From an uncultured Clostridia bacterium (lineage in GTDB: Bacteria > Bacillota > Clostridia > Christensenellales > Aristaeellaceae): 5,237 nucleotides of DNA. Made by a program: the position numbers and the translations under genes. The first letter of the stretch is position 1; every line of letters starts with the position of its first letter. Below the pieces are notes generated by a model. That model was not told the DNA's origin, made no database searches, and saw only the letters and a program-made list of their open reading frames with translations. Positions 1-5,237 of this stretch are shown here, in pieces. The stretch is taken from contig CAKUAV010000188.1 of assembly GCA_934636425.1 (NCBI GenBank), positions 1-5,237 on the forward strand. The letters are read 5' to 3'.

Positions 1-56
1 CCGGCTCTAATCTATGGCCGGTCAGGTCGGGCTGTATAAAGATGTTATCTACACGC

Positions 57-1235
57 TCAAACGTCCAGACTCGAGCCGCCCTCAAGCGGCGAAGAGTCGG
101 GTTGCGTGCGCGAAGCGGTGTGGAAGCCGGCACTGCCGGCCGGCCTTCTGAAGAGCTCGGGGAAGTTCCTCAGGCTCAGCGCGGCCAGCTCGCGCAGCGT
201 GTTGATGAGGAAGGCTTTCGTGTCGGGGTTCATCTGAGAGAGGGCGCGCACAGCCGCCGGCACGTTCTTCGGCCAGCCCGCCTTCCACTCGTCGACTGTG
301 GTGATGTCGTTGGCGCTGAGAATCTCGAACAGCGCGTCGACAAAGCGCGCGCGGTCGGCCTCGCTCAGCTGCGCCAGCCAGCCGCTGATCGTGTGGTCGA
401 GATAGATCGCGTCGGAGGTGAGGTGGCTGAAGGGCACAAAGGCGTTGTTCTCCACCAGCCAGGAGAACGGATCGTGCTGCAAAAAGCTCACGCGGTTGCT
501 CTTGACGATGCTGTAGCGCTCCTGATGCTCGAGCAGCATGCCCACCACAGACGACTGAGGCAGCGTCTTTTCGATGCGCTCGGCAATGCGCCCGAACGAC
601 TCGCGCTGAAGCACGCTCTCCAGAAAGCCCGGCCCGTCGTGAGAATACACGCGCGCAATGCGATCCTGCACCGCGCGATCGCATTCGGCCGCGGCATAGA
701 CCGCCAGATTTCCGCCCTTCGAGTGGCCGCCCACCAGCAGCGCGCCGCGCAGATGCTTCGCCGCCTCGCCAAGATAGCGCGCGGCGCTCTCCTGCGCGGC
801 CACGGGCGATTTGAACGCCATGCTGAAGTCCTCTTTCCAGCCGATCAGCGTGGAATCCGTGCCCCGGAAGGCCACATAGGCCAGCTCGTCGGTCAGCTGA
901 AAGCTCACTGCGGCAAACTGTTTCTCCTCCGCGCTGTCGAACGACTCCACATAGTGAAGCGCGCGCATATCGCGGAAGCGGCGGCTCGCCATCACCGCCG
1001 CAAAGAGCCGCTTTGTGCTGGGCGCGTCCCAGAAATCGCGGAACATGTCGTCGAACAGCTCCGAGCGATACAGCCGCGTCAGACTCAGCGCCTCGCCGTC
1101 CGATACGCCCTCGAACGCGCCGTTCAAATGAAAATACGAAAACCACGCCAGAATCAGACTGTCCACCGAATTGAACGGCCGCTCGTCGAACGTGTCAAAC
1201 GCCCGCTCGGCATAGCTCACGATGTTCTCCGCCAT
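57..1235 (-). CDS. DUF2974 (Mbeg1-like) alpha/beta hydrolase
   Basis: A 392-residue protein of the DUF2974/Mbeg1-like family, a lipase-like alpha/beta-hydrolase group common in Firmicutes. Its substrate is not established. The nucleophile elbow GGHSKGG is at residues 169-175 (Ser172), and FRGTD at 123-127 resembles the oxyanion segment of class-3 lipases. HDGPGF at 199-204 carries a likely catalytic Asp. The block from SSVVGMLLEHQE (228-239) to LQHDPFSW (252-259) is family-typical and may supply the His. No signal peptide or membrane segment is seen, so it is probably cytoplasmic. I chose the ATG at 1233-1235 because AAGGGAG lies 5 nt upstream; an in-frame ATG ten codons earlier has no such site. 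Residues from about 364 onward form a low-complexity tail rich in Ser, Pro and Gly that looks added to the domain and contains repeat-like DNA. The family call is firm; catalytic activity is inferred from motifs. Confidence 0.9.
   Translation of the reverse strand: MAENIVSYAERAFDTFDERPFNSVDSLILAWFSYFHLNGAFEGVSDGEALSLTRLYRSELFDDMFRDFWDAPSTKRLFAAVMASRRFRDMRALHYVESFDSAEEKQFAAVSFQLTDELAYVAFRGTDSTLIGWKEDFSMAFKSPVAAQESAARYLGEAAKHLRGALLVGGHSKGGNLAVYAAAECDRAVQDRIARVYSHDGPGFLESVLQRESFGRIAERIEKTLPQSSVVGMLLEHQERYSIVKSNRVSFLQHDPFSWLVENNAFVPFSHLTSDAIYLDHTISGWLAQLSEADRARFVDALFEILSANDITTVDEWKAGWPKNVPAAVRALSQMNPDTKAFLINTLRELAALSLRNFPELFRRPAGSAGFHTASRTQPDSSPLEGGSSLDV
68..98 (-). other. Hairpin at the 3' end of the DUF2974 gene
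   Basis: An interrupted inverted repeat lies in the last codons of the hydrolase gene. GACTC (68-72) pairs with GAGTC (94-98), and GCCGC (75-79) pairs with GCGGC (86-90), leaving a 6-nt loop. The stop codon follows at 57-59. Read on the minus strand, the stem is not followed by a T-run, so an intrinsic terminator is doubtful. It may instead protect the transcript end or be part of a dispersed repeat. Confidence 0.4.
127..145. repeat. 19-bp copy of the array motif inside the hydrolase gene
   Basis: The 19 bases here match, with one mismatch at position 139, a segment of the 80-bp array at 2430-2448 and 2774-2792. The shared segment contains the short palindrome CGGCACTGCCG. Here it is translated as part of the C-terminal tail of the DUF2974 protein, whereas in the array it is non-coding. 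The match is short and GC-rich, so chance similarity is possible. Confidence 0.45.
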
Positions 1236-1240
1236 AACGG

Positions 1241-1247
1241 CTCCCTT
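1241..1247 (-). promoter_or_regulatory. Ribosome binding site of the DUF2974 gene
   Basis: On the minus strand AAGGGAG lies 5 nt before the ATG at 1233-1235. It decides the start, because the upstream in-frame ATG at 1263-1265 lacks a comparable site. Confidence 0.7.
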
Positions 1248-1278
1248 CCGCGCGCAGACGCGCATTTCTCATGATTCG

Positions 1279-1340
1279 GCGCGCCGCTTCACTGCAAAGG
1301 CGCGCTGAAATTCGCCCGGCGGCGCGCGCATCGCCGGGCG
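1279..1340. other. Two GC-rich hairpins in the GNAT-DUF2974 gap
   Basis: Two inverted repeats lie side by side. A 9-bp stem, CGCCCGGCG (1313-1321) with CGCCGGGCG (1332-1340), has a 10-nt loop. A 7-bp stem, GCGCGCC (1279-1285) with GGCGCGC (1299-1305), has a 13-nt loop. One arm of the first stem lies inside the leftmost 118-bp repeat copy and the other arm just outside the array. Read on the minus strand, neither stem has a clear T-run, so termination before the hydrolase gene is only a possibility. I saw no convincing -35/-10 pair for that gene between 1236 and 1312. Confidence 0.4.
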
Positions 1341-1352
1341 CGTATAATGTTC

Positions 1353-1445
1353 TCAGGCCAATTTATCGCCGCGCACGTCGGCCTTGTAGACGCGCGCGTA
1401 AATGTCGCGCCTCAGCGCCTCGAACTCGCCGCGATTGAGCGGCGC
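1353..1445 (-). pseudogene. Duplicated C-terminal fragment of the GNAT gene, distal copy
   Basis: This is the leftmost repeat copy. It encodes 30 residues and a TGA stop that match the GNAT C-terminus except for one change, giving KADVRGDKLA where the intact gene has KADARGDKLA. The open frame is preserved without frameshift, but there is no start codon in that frame and no ribosome binding site within the copy. It is probably not translated independently. Confidence 0.75.
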
Positions 1446-1470
1446 GCATCGCCGGGCGCGTATAATGTTC

Positions 1471-1563
1471 TCAGGCCAGTTTGCCGCCGTTTGCGTCGGC
1501 CTTGTAGACGCGCGCGTATATGCCGCGCCTCAGCGCCTCGAACTCGCCGCGATTGAGCGGCGT
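1471..1563 (-). pseudogene. Duplicated C-terminal fragment of the GNAT gene, diverged middle copy
   Basis: The middle copy encodes the same 30-residue tail and TGA stop, but with five residue changes relative to the intact gene. The first residue is Thr instead of Ala, RRD becomes RRG, and the end reads KADANGGKLA instead of KADARGDKLA. The frame is intact, with no in-frame start and no ribosome binding site. Most of its differences fall in one 45-bp stretch, suggesting gene conversion from a diverged relative or a different source, rather than even drift. Confidence 0.75.
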
Positions 1564-1588
1564 GCATCGCCGGGCGCGTATAATGTTC

Positions 1589-2125
1589 TCAGGCCAATTT
1601 ATCGCCGCGCGCGTCGGCCTTATAGACGCGCGCGTAAATGTCGCGCCTCAGCGCCTCGAACTCGCCGCGATTGAGCGGCGCGCCCGTGGTCATGAGCAGC
1701 AGCGGCAGCTTTTCCTGCCCCGCGCGCATCGGCGGCTGATGGTAGTCGTATTCGTTCAGGAAAAAGCCGTGCCGCTGATAAAAGCCTATGCGCCGCCGCG
1801 CCATTTCAGTCTCGGGCGGCTCCACCTCGAGCACGGCGGGCATTTTGCACGCGGCGATCACGTCGTCCAGAAAGCGCCCGCCCACGCCGCCGTTGCGCTG
1901 AGACGGGTCGACGGCCAGATGCTCTATGAACAGCCGGTCGCTCAGCGCCCACACGGCGCAGAGTGCGCTCACGCCCGCCTCGCCGCGCAGGCCGTAGAGG
2001 CGGTAGTCGGGGTCGTCCAGCAGCGCGCGCTGATCCTCGCGCGTGCGGTATTCGTTCTCGGGGAAGCTCAGCGCCATCAGGCGGAACACGTCCTCAAAAT
2101 CAAGCGCGTTCAGTCTTTCAAGCAT
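1589..2125 (-). CDS. GNAT-family N-acetyltransferase
   Basis: A 178-residue protein of the GCN5-related N-acetyltransferase fold, which moves an acetyl group from acetyl-CoA to an amine. The acceptor cannot be told from the sequence. Motif A is clear: IEHLAVDP at 67-74 followed by QRNGGVGG at 76-83, the acetyl-CoA pyrophosphate-binding loop. Motif B follows with LEVEPPETEMARRRIGFY at 99-116 and RHGFF at 118-122. No signal peptide or membrane segment is seen. The start at 2123-2125 is chosen because AAGGAG lies 9 nt upstream and the family fold begins directly; the longer frame upstream has no family similarity. The last 30 codons belong to the 118-bp tandem unit, so the C-terminus of this protein sits inside a recombination-prone repeat. 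A 679-bp repeat-filled gap separates it from the methyltransferase gene, so it may have its own promoter, although I see no strong one. Confidence 0.9.
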   Translation of the reverse strand: MLERLNALDFEDVFRLMALSFPENEYRTREDQRALLDDPDYRLYGLRGEAGVSALCAVWALSDRLFIEHLAVDPSQRNGGVGGRFLDDVIAACKMPAVLEVEPPETEMARRRIGFYQRHGFFLNEYDYHQPPMRAGQEKLPLLLMTTGAPLNRGEFEALRRDIYARVYKADARGDKLA

Positions 2126-2134
2126 GGGGTCATT

Positions 2135-2140
2135 CTCCTT
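2135..2140 (-). promoter_or_regulatory. Ribosome binding site of the GNAT gene
   Basis: AAGGAG on the minus strand lies 9 nt before the ATG at 2123-2125. An ATG at 2131-2133 is out of frame and too close to the site to be used. A GC hairpin (CGCGGC at 2163-2168 with GCCGCG at 2176-2181) lies about 40 nt before the start and could be part of the 5' leader. Confidence 0.7.
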
Positions 2141-2217
2141 TTCGCATATATTGCATATGCCGCGCGGCACCGTGCGCCGCGTTCGGCTTACGCGTCCTGA
2201 CTGGGAGCGCCGCCTCA

Positions 2218-2247
2218 AAAGCCCTGCCCCGCAATGCGGGCGGCTTT
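2218..2247 (-). terminator. Possible intrinsic terminator before the GNAT gene
   Basis: An interrupted inverted repeat: AAAGCC (2218-2223) pairs with GGCTTT (2242-2247), and inside it CCCGC (2228-2232) pairs with GCGGG (2236-2240) around a 3-nt loop. On the minus strand the stem ends in a TTTT run. It lies between the 80-bp array and the GNAT gene, where it could end transcription from the methyltransferase side. The T-run is short and the stem has internal mismatches, so this is tentative. Confidence 0.4.
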
Positions 2248-2269
2248 GAAACGCGCTCTGAATGGGCCG

Positions 2270-2800
2270 CATAGAGCGCCGCACTTGCGCAGCGCTGTCT
2301 TGTCAGGCACTCCCCTGACCGGCAGAGCGCCGCGTTGGGCAGTCCCCCTCGGCAGCCGCCGTCCGGCCTCGTGTGCCGCCGTTACAGGCAATCCCCTGAC
2401 CGGCAGAGCGCCGCGTGGGGCAGTCCTCCCCGGCACTGCCGTCCGGCCTCGCGCGCCGCCGTTGCAGGCAATCCCCTGACCGGCAGAGCGCCGCGTTGGG
2501 GCAGGCCTCCCCGGCACTGCCGTCCGGCTTCGCGCGCCGCCGTTACAGGCAATCCCCCAACCGGCAGAGCGCCGCGGTAGGGGAAATCCTCCTCGGCAGC
2601 CGCCGTCCGGCATAGAGTGCCGCACTTGCGCAGCGCTGTCTTGTCAGGCACTCCCCCAACCGGCAAAGCGCTCGCAGTGGGGCAGTCCTCCTTGGCCAAC
2701 CGCCGTCCGGCCTCGCGCGCCGCCGTTACAGGCAATCCTCTGACCGGCAGAGCGCCGCGTTGGGCAGTCCTCCCCGGCACTGCCGTCCGGCCTCGCGCGC
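2270..2800. repeat. Array of six ~80-bp GC-rich tandem repeats
   Basis: The core CCGGCAGAGCGCCGCG recurs at 2319, 2400, 2480, 2561, 2660 (diverged) and 2744, giving spacings of 81, 80, 81, 99 and 84 bp. Each unit continues through a CAGTCCTCC-like stretch, a short palindrome and CCGTCCGG. Four units (2, 3, 4 and 6) begin with GCCGCCGTTACAGGCAATC or a one-base variant. Units 1 and 5 instead begin with a longer segment starting CATAGAG (at 2270 and 2611) and running through GCACTTGCGCAGCGCTGTC. Those two are 341 bp apart, indicating a higher-order duplication of a four-unit block. The array starts about 5 bp after the methyltransferase stop codon. Reading frames stay open through parts of it on both strands, but they only translate the repeat; no start site or known domain supports a gene. 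Confidence 0.93.
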
Positions 2801-2804
2801 GCCT

Positions 2805-4151
2805 CTATGGCCGCGTGGCCGGGAAGGCGCGGCGCAGTCCCTTGGGCAGGTGGTTCTTCAGCGTGCCGCCTGCGATCTTGCCCCAGCCCAGCGGCAGATT
2901 TCTGTGCGTGACCAGCGTCCAGCCGCGCCCCGGCGCGTCGAATGTCTCGCCCGCAATGTAGCGCAGCGCACCGTCCTCGTCCAGATCGAGCGCATTTTCC
3001 GCCTCGCCGGGAAAGAGCGCCATGGCCAGCGCGTGATCGGGCTCGACGTAGTTTTTGCCGATGCGCGCCAGCCGCAGCCCGTCCCGCAGCACGCGCAGTC
3101 CGCCAAGAGCAGGCAGGCCGCGCGGGATCATCAGCAGCATATCGCCCCGCCGCACGATCTCGCCGCGCTTTTCCAGCCCGGGCGCGATCTCCATGAGCTG
3201 CTCGATGGCGCGCTGCGTGTCGCGGTCGGGCTTTGCGGGTCTGTGGTCGGCTTTCGGCGCGTTCTTTTGCGGCGCGTCGCCCGCTCTGCGCAGCCGCGCC
3301 ATGAACTGGCCGTCGCCGCGCGCTTTGTGCGGCCAGACGTGCAGGCAGCCGTTTTCAGAGCGCCCCAGACCGGGCAGAGCGAAATCCTCGGCGGAAAAGT
3401 CGCTGTGCCGCTCGAGGAACGCGCTCACGTTGTCCTCGTTTTCGCGCCGGTCGAACGTGCAGGTGGAGTAGATCAGCCGCCCGCCCGGCCTGACCGTTTT
3501 CGCGGCCTGATCGAGTATATCGGCCTGACGCGACGCGCAGCCCGCGCACGAGCCGTTCTGCCACGCCTCGCGGCTGGCTCTGTCGCGGCGGAACATGCCC
3601 TCGCCCGAGCAGGGCGCGTCCACCAGCACCGCGTCGAACAGTGCGGGAAACGCGCGCGCGATCGCGTCGGGATAGGCGTTGATCACGGCGGCGTTGACCG
3701 CGCCCATGCGTTCGAGCGTCGATGAGAGGAGACTTGCGCGGCCGCCGTCCGGCTCGCAGGAGACGAGCGCGCCCTGCCCCTTCAGCGCGGCGGCAATCAG
3801 CGAGGATTTCCCGCCCGGCGCGGCGCACAGATCGAGCACATGCTCGCCCGGCTGCGCGTTTAGCAGCGATGCGGGCGCCATGGCGCTGGCCTCCTGAATG
3901 TAGTAAAGCGGCGTGTGGTGCAGCGGCGAAAGTCCCGGCCGCGCGCCTTCCTTTATATAGCGCCCCGCGCCGCACCACGGGACGGTTCCGTCCGCAAAGG
4001 GCGCGGCGATTTTGGAGAGCGCGTCCGCGTCGCCCCGCAGCGTGTTGAGGCGCAGCGCGGCGGCGTAGGGCTGATCGAGCGCCTCAAAGAGCGCTTCCGC
4101 TTCATCGGGGAACTGCGCGCGCATGTTGTCGATAAAGGCCTGAGGGAGCAT
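2805..4151 (-). CDS. rsmF: RsmF-type RNA (cytosine-5-) methyltransferase
   Basis: A 448-residue SAM-dependent methyltransferase of the NOL1/NOP2/Sun family, which makes 5-methylcytosine in RNA, most likely rRNA. SAM-binding motif I is DLCAAPGGKSS at 107-117. Motif IV is VDAPCSGEGMFRR at 177-189 (Cys181, the release cysteine in this family), and motif VI is YSTCTF at 228-233 (Cys231, the attacking cysteine). CSGEGMFRR and VWPHKARGDGQF (272-283) are typical of the RsmF branch. The C-terminal PUA-like RNA-binding domain ends with LGWGKIAGGTLKNHLPKGLR (421-440). Full length is normal for the branch and both catalytic cysteines are present. The start ATG at 4149-4151 has AGGAG 6 nt upstream. The exact target base (C1407 of 16S rRNA in the E. 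coli namesake) cannot be read from sequence, so the symbol marks the family only. It follows the CapA-like gene with coupled spacing. Confidence 0.93.
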   Translation of the reverse strand: MLPQAFIDNMRAQFPDEAEALFEALDQPYAAALRLNTLRGDADALSKIAAPFADGTVPWCGAGRYIKEGARPGLSPLHHTPLYYIQEASAMAPASLLNAQPGEHVLDLCAAPGGKSSLIAAALKGQGALVSCEPDGGRASLLSSTLERMGAVNAAVINAYPDAIARAFPALFDAVLVDAPCSGEGMFRRDRASREAWQNGSCAGCASRQADILDQAAKTVRPGGRLIYSTCTFDRRENEDNVSAFLERHSDFSAEDFALPGLGRSENGCLHVWPHKARGDGQFMARLRRAGDAPQKNAPKADHRPAKPDRDTQRAIEQLMEIAPGLEKRGEIVRRGDMLLMIPRGLPALGGLRVLRDGLRLARIGKNYVEPDHALAMALFPGEAENALDLDEDGALRYIAGETFDAPGRGWTLVTHRNLPLGWGKIAGGTLKNHLPKGLRRAFPATRP

Positions 4152-4157
4152 GGCGTT

Positions 4158-4162
4158 CTCCT
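4158..4162 (-). promoter_or_regulatory. Ribosome binding site of the methyltransferase gene, overlapping the upstream stop
   Basis: AGGAG on the minus strand lies 6 nt before the ATG at 4149-4151. It shares bases with the TAG stop (4161-4163) of the CapA-like gene, so ribosomes ending that gene finish on the next gene's binding site. This supports cotranscription and translational coupling. Confidence 0.75.
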
Positions 4163-5237
4163 AATCCTCGGTCAGCCTGACCGGGTTGTCCAGCTTGCGG
4201 GAGCGGTATTCGATCTTCTCGAGGATCTTTTTCGCTTCCCTTTCGTCGGTCACGGGCGTGGGCTGATAGTTGTTGCTGCTCTCGTCGGCGACCGATGTGA
4301 TCTTGCAGGGTATGACGGTGAAGTCGGTGCTCTCGAGCTGCCCGTCGGGGCTCACTGTGAATGTGGTCTGATAGATGAACGTGTCCTTGTCGGTCGGGTT
4401 CTTCTTGCCGCCAAAGCAGAAATTGCCCAGGCTGTAGACGATGTTCACGCCCTTGTAGCTCTCAATGCCCTGCACGACGTGCGGGTGATGGCCGATCACA
4501 ACGTCCGCGCCCAGATCGACGGCGATGTGCCCCCACTTTTCCTGATAGTCGGTGGGGTATTCGGCCAGCTCGTTGCCCCAGTGCATCGATACGATCAGTA
4601 TGTCGCATTTTTCGCGCATATCGGCGATGGTCTTGCGCATTTCGTCTTCCTTGGTCGTCCAGTAGTTTATGCCGACGAAGCCCAGCTTTACGCCCTTCAC
4701 TTCAGTGAGATAGGTGCGCCCGTAGCCGCAGTAGCCCAGATTGTTTTCGCCGAGCAGCTTTTCGGTCTCCTCAATGCCCCATTCGCCGAAGTCGGTCATG
4801 TGGTTGTTGGCGATGTTGCACACCTCGACAGACGAGCCGGTGAGCATATTCACATAGTCCGGCCTGCCGCGCATTATGAATATCTTGTCGTCGCGCTTTA
4901 AGTAATCGGAGGAATCGGTCAGCACCACCTCCAGATTGACCAGCGTGACGTCGTCGCTCTCGAATATCGACTTGACGTTCTTAAAGCAGTAGTCGTAGTC
5001 TATGCCGCCCGCGCCGTCCGACACCATCTCCTCAAAGCGCTTTTCGGAGGAGCCGTTCATGTCGCCGCCGATTGTGCAGTCGCCCACGGCGGTCAGCGTA
5101 ATGGACACGCTGGTCGGCTCGGGGGTGGGTGTGGGGGCGCTCGTCGGTGTGGCGGTCGGCCCGGCGGTGGGGGTGGCGGTGATTTCCGGCTCGGCGGACG
5201 GCGCGCTCGCGGCGGTCGGCTCGGTCCTCGTCGGCTC
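4161..5237 (-). CDS. CapA-family (PGA_cap) metallophosphatase-like protein, N-terminus beyond window
   Basis: The frame is open to the right edge, giving 358 residues of an incomplete protein. The first 43 visible residues are a Pro/Thr/Ala-rich linker (for example ATPTAGPTATPT, then PTPTPEPT) of the kind that tethers extracellular domains of Gram-positive proteins. A signal peptide or lipobox would be expected further upstream. The rest is a CapA/PGA_cap domain of the calcineurin-like phosphoesterase fold. Its motifs are AVGDCTIGGD (50-59), VNLE (100-103), NIANNHMTDFG (141-151), MHWGNE (218-223), GHHPHVVQG (249-257) and YSLGNF (268-273). All the usual metal-site Asp, Asn and His positions look present. 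Family members are linked to poly-gamma-glutamate capsule making, but many lone copies, as here with no visible capB or capC, have no proven role. A GTG at 5106-5108 could be read as a start but falls at the linker-domain junction and has no good binding site. Confidence 0.9.
   Translation of the reverse strand, partial: EPTRTEPTAASAPSAEPEITATPTAGPTATPTSAPTPTPEPTSVSITLTAVGDCTIGGDMNGSSEKRFEEMVSDGAGGIDYDYCFKNVKSIFESDDVTLVNLEVVLTDSSDYLKRDDKIFIMRGRPDYVNMLTGSSVEVCNIANNHMTDFGEWGIEETEKLLGENNLGYCGYGRTYLTEVKGVKLGFVGINYWTTKEDEMRKTIADMREKCDILIVSMHWGNELAEYPTDYQEKWGHIAVDLGADVVIGHHPHVVQGIESYKGVNIVYSLGNFCFGGKKNPTDKDTFIYQTTFTVSPDGQLESTDFTVIPCKITSVADESSNNYQPTPVTDEREAKKILEKIEYRSRKLDNPVRLTED

Larger units (their letters stand above)
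1328..1681. repeat. Three tandem 118-bp copies of the GNAT gene 3' end
   Basis: Three units start at 1328, 1446 and 1564, each exactly 118 bp. Each unit holds the last 30 codons and stop of the GNAT gene plus 25 bp of 3' flank. The copy at 1564-1681 is the one joined to the intact gene. The leftmost and middle copies differ at 10 of 118 positions, nine of them clustered at 1479-1523 in the middle copy. Over the coding tail the leftmost copy differs from the gene-joined copy at only two positions. The period is not a multiple of three, so the array cannot encode a longer repeat protein in one frame. It fills most of the 353-bp gap between the GNAT stop and the DUF2974 start. Confidence 0.95.

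Noticed and set aside
1..21. Weak inverted repeat CCGGC / GCCGG at the left edge
   Set aside because: A 5-bp stem with an 11-nt loop and no T-run is expected by chance in DNA of this composition.
42..1274. 410-codon open frame on the plus strand opposite the DUF2974 gene
   Set aside because: It is Arg-, Ala- and His-rich with no recognisable domain, and is the antisense shadow of a GC-rich gene whose minus-strand product has clear family motifs.
1269..1297. Possible promoter for the DUF2974 gene (TTGCAG, 17 nt, TCATGA on the minus strand)
   Set aside because: The -10 candidate is a poor match to TATAAT and its -35 lies inside a hairpin loop; not enough to call.
1343..1584. Perfect TATAAT hexamers on the plus strand at 1343, 1461 and 1579, once per 118-bp unit
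   Set aside because: No -35 element lies at 16-18 bp (the nearest, TTGAGC in the inner copies, is 20 bp away), and there is no plus-strand gene downstream. The sequence is simply part of the duplicated unit.
1347..1674. Short plus-strand open frames within the 118-bp array
   Set aside because: They are antisense translations of the duplicated GNAT tail, repeated in different frames because 118 is not a multiple of three.
2215..2780. Long open frames on both strands across the 80-bp array, encoding ~27-residue repeats such as RGALPVRGLPVTAAREAGR
   Set aside because: Frames stay open only because unit spacing is mostly near 81 bp and the DNA is GC-rich. The 80-, 99- and 84-bp steps change frame or unit content, no ribosome binding site precedes them, and several frames on both strands do the same. 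They are translations of the repeat, not genes.
2270..2800. CRISPR-like array
   Set aside because: Units are ~80 bp and similar along their whole length, with no unique spacers between short identical repeats and no cas gene nearby.

Overview
The window reads as a GC-rich stretch of a Firmicutes/Clostridia-type chromosome. The evidence is family content: a DUF2974 (Mbeg1-like) hydrolase, an RsmF-type RNA methyltransferase with a C-terminal PUA-like domain, and a secreted CapA-like protein behind a Pro/Thr linker. Clear AGGAG-type ribosome binding sites also fit. A high-GC gut clostridium is a reasonable guess, but the sequence alone cannot name a genus.

All four supported genes lie on the minus strand, so transcription runs from the right edge to the left. 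In that order they are: (1) a CapA/PGA_cap-family protein, 4161-5237, whose N-terminus lies beyond the right edge; (2) an RsmF/NOL1-NOP2-Sun family m5C RNA methyltransferase, 2805-4151, whose ribosome binding site overlaps the stop codon of gene 1, so the two are probably cotranscribed and coupled; (3) a GNAT acetyltransferase, 1589-2125; (4) a DUF2974 alpha/beta hydrolase, 57-1235. Genes 2, 3 and 4 are separated by two long non-coding stretches, both filled with repeats. No shared pathway is evident.

The unusual content is the repetitive DNA at the 3' ends of the genes. About 5 bp after the methyltransferase stop begins an array of six roughly 80-bp units (about 2270-2800) with two kinds of unit 5' end and a 341-bp higher-order offset. 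The last 30 codons of the GNAT gene plus its stop and 25 bp of 3' flank form a 118-bp unit present three times in tandem (1328-1681). The two downstream copies keep the reading frame of the tail but encode different residues. The DUF2974 gene ends in a low-complexity tail that contains a 19-bp match (one mismatch) to the 80-bp array, then a hairpin. No RNA gene, CRISPR array, transposase or recognisable defence system is visible. Positions 1-56 hold nothing I can support.
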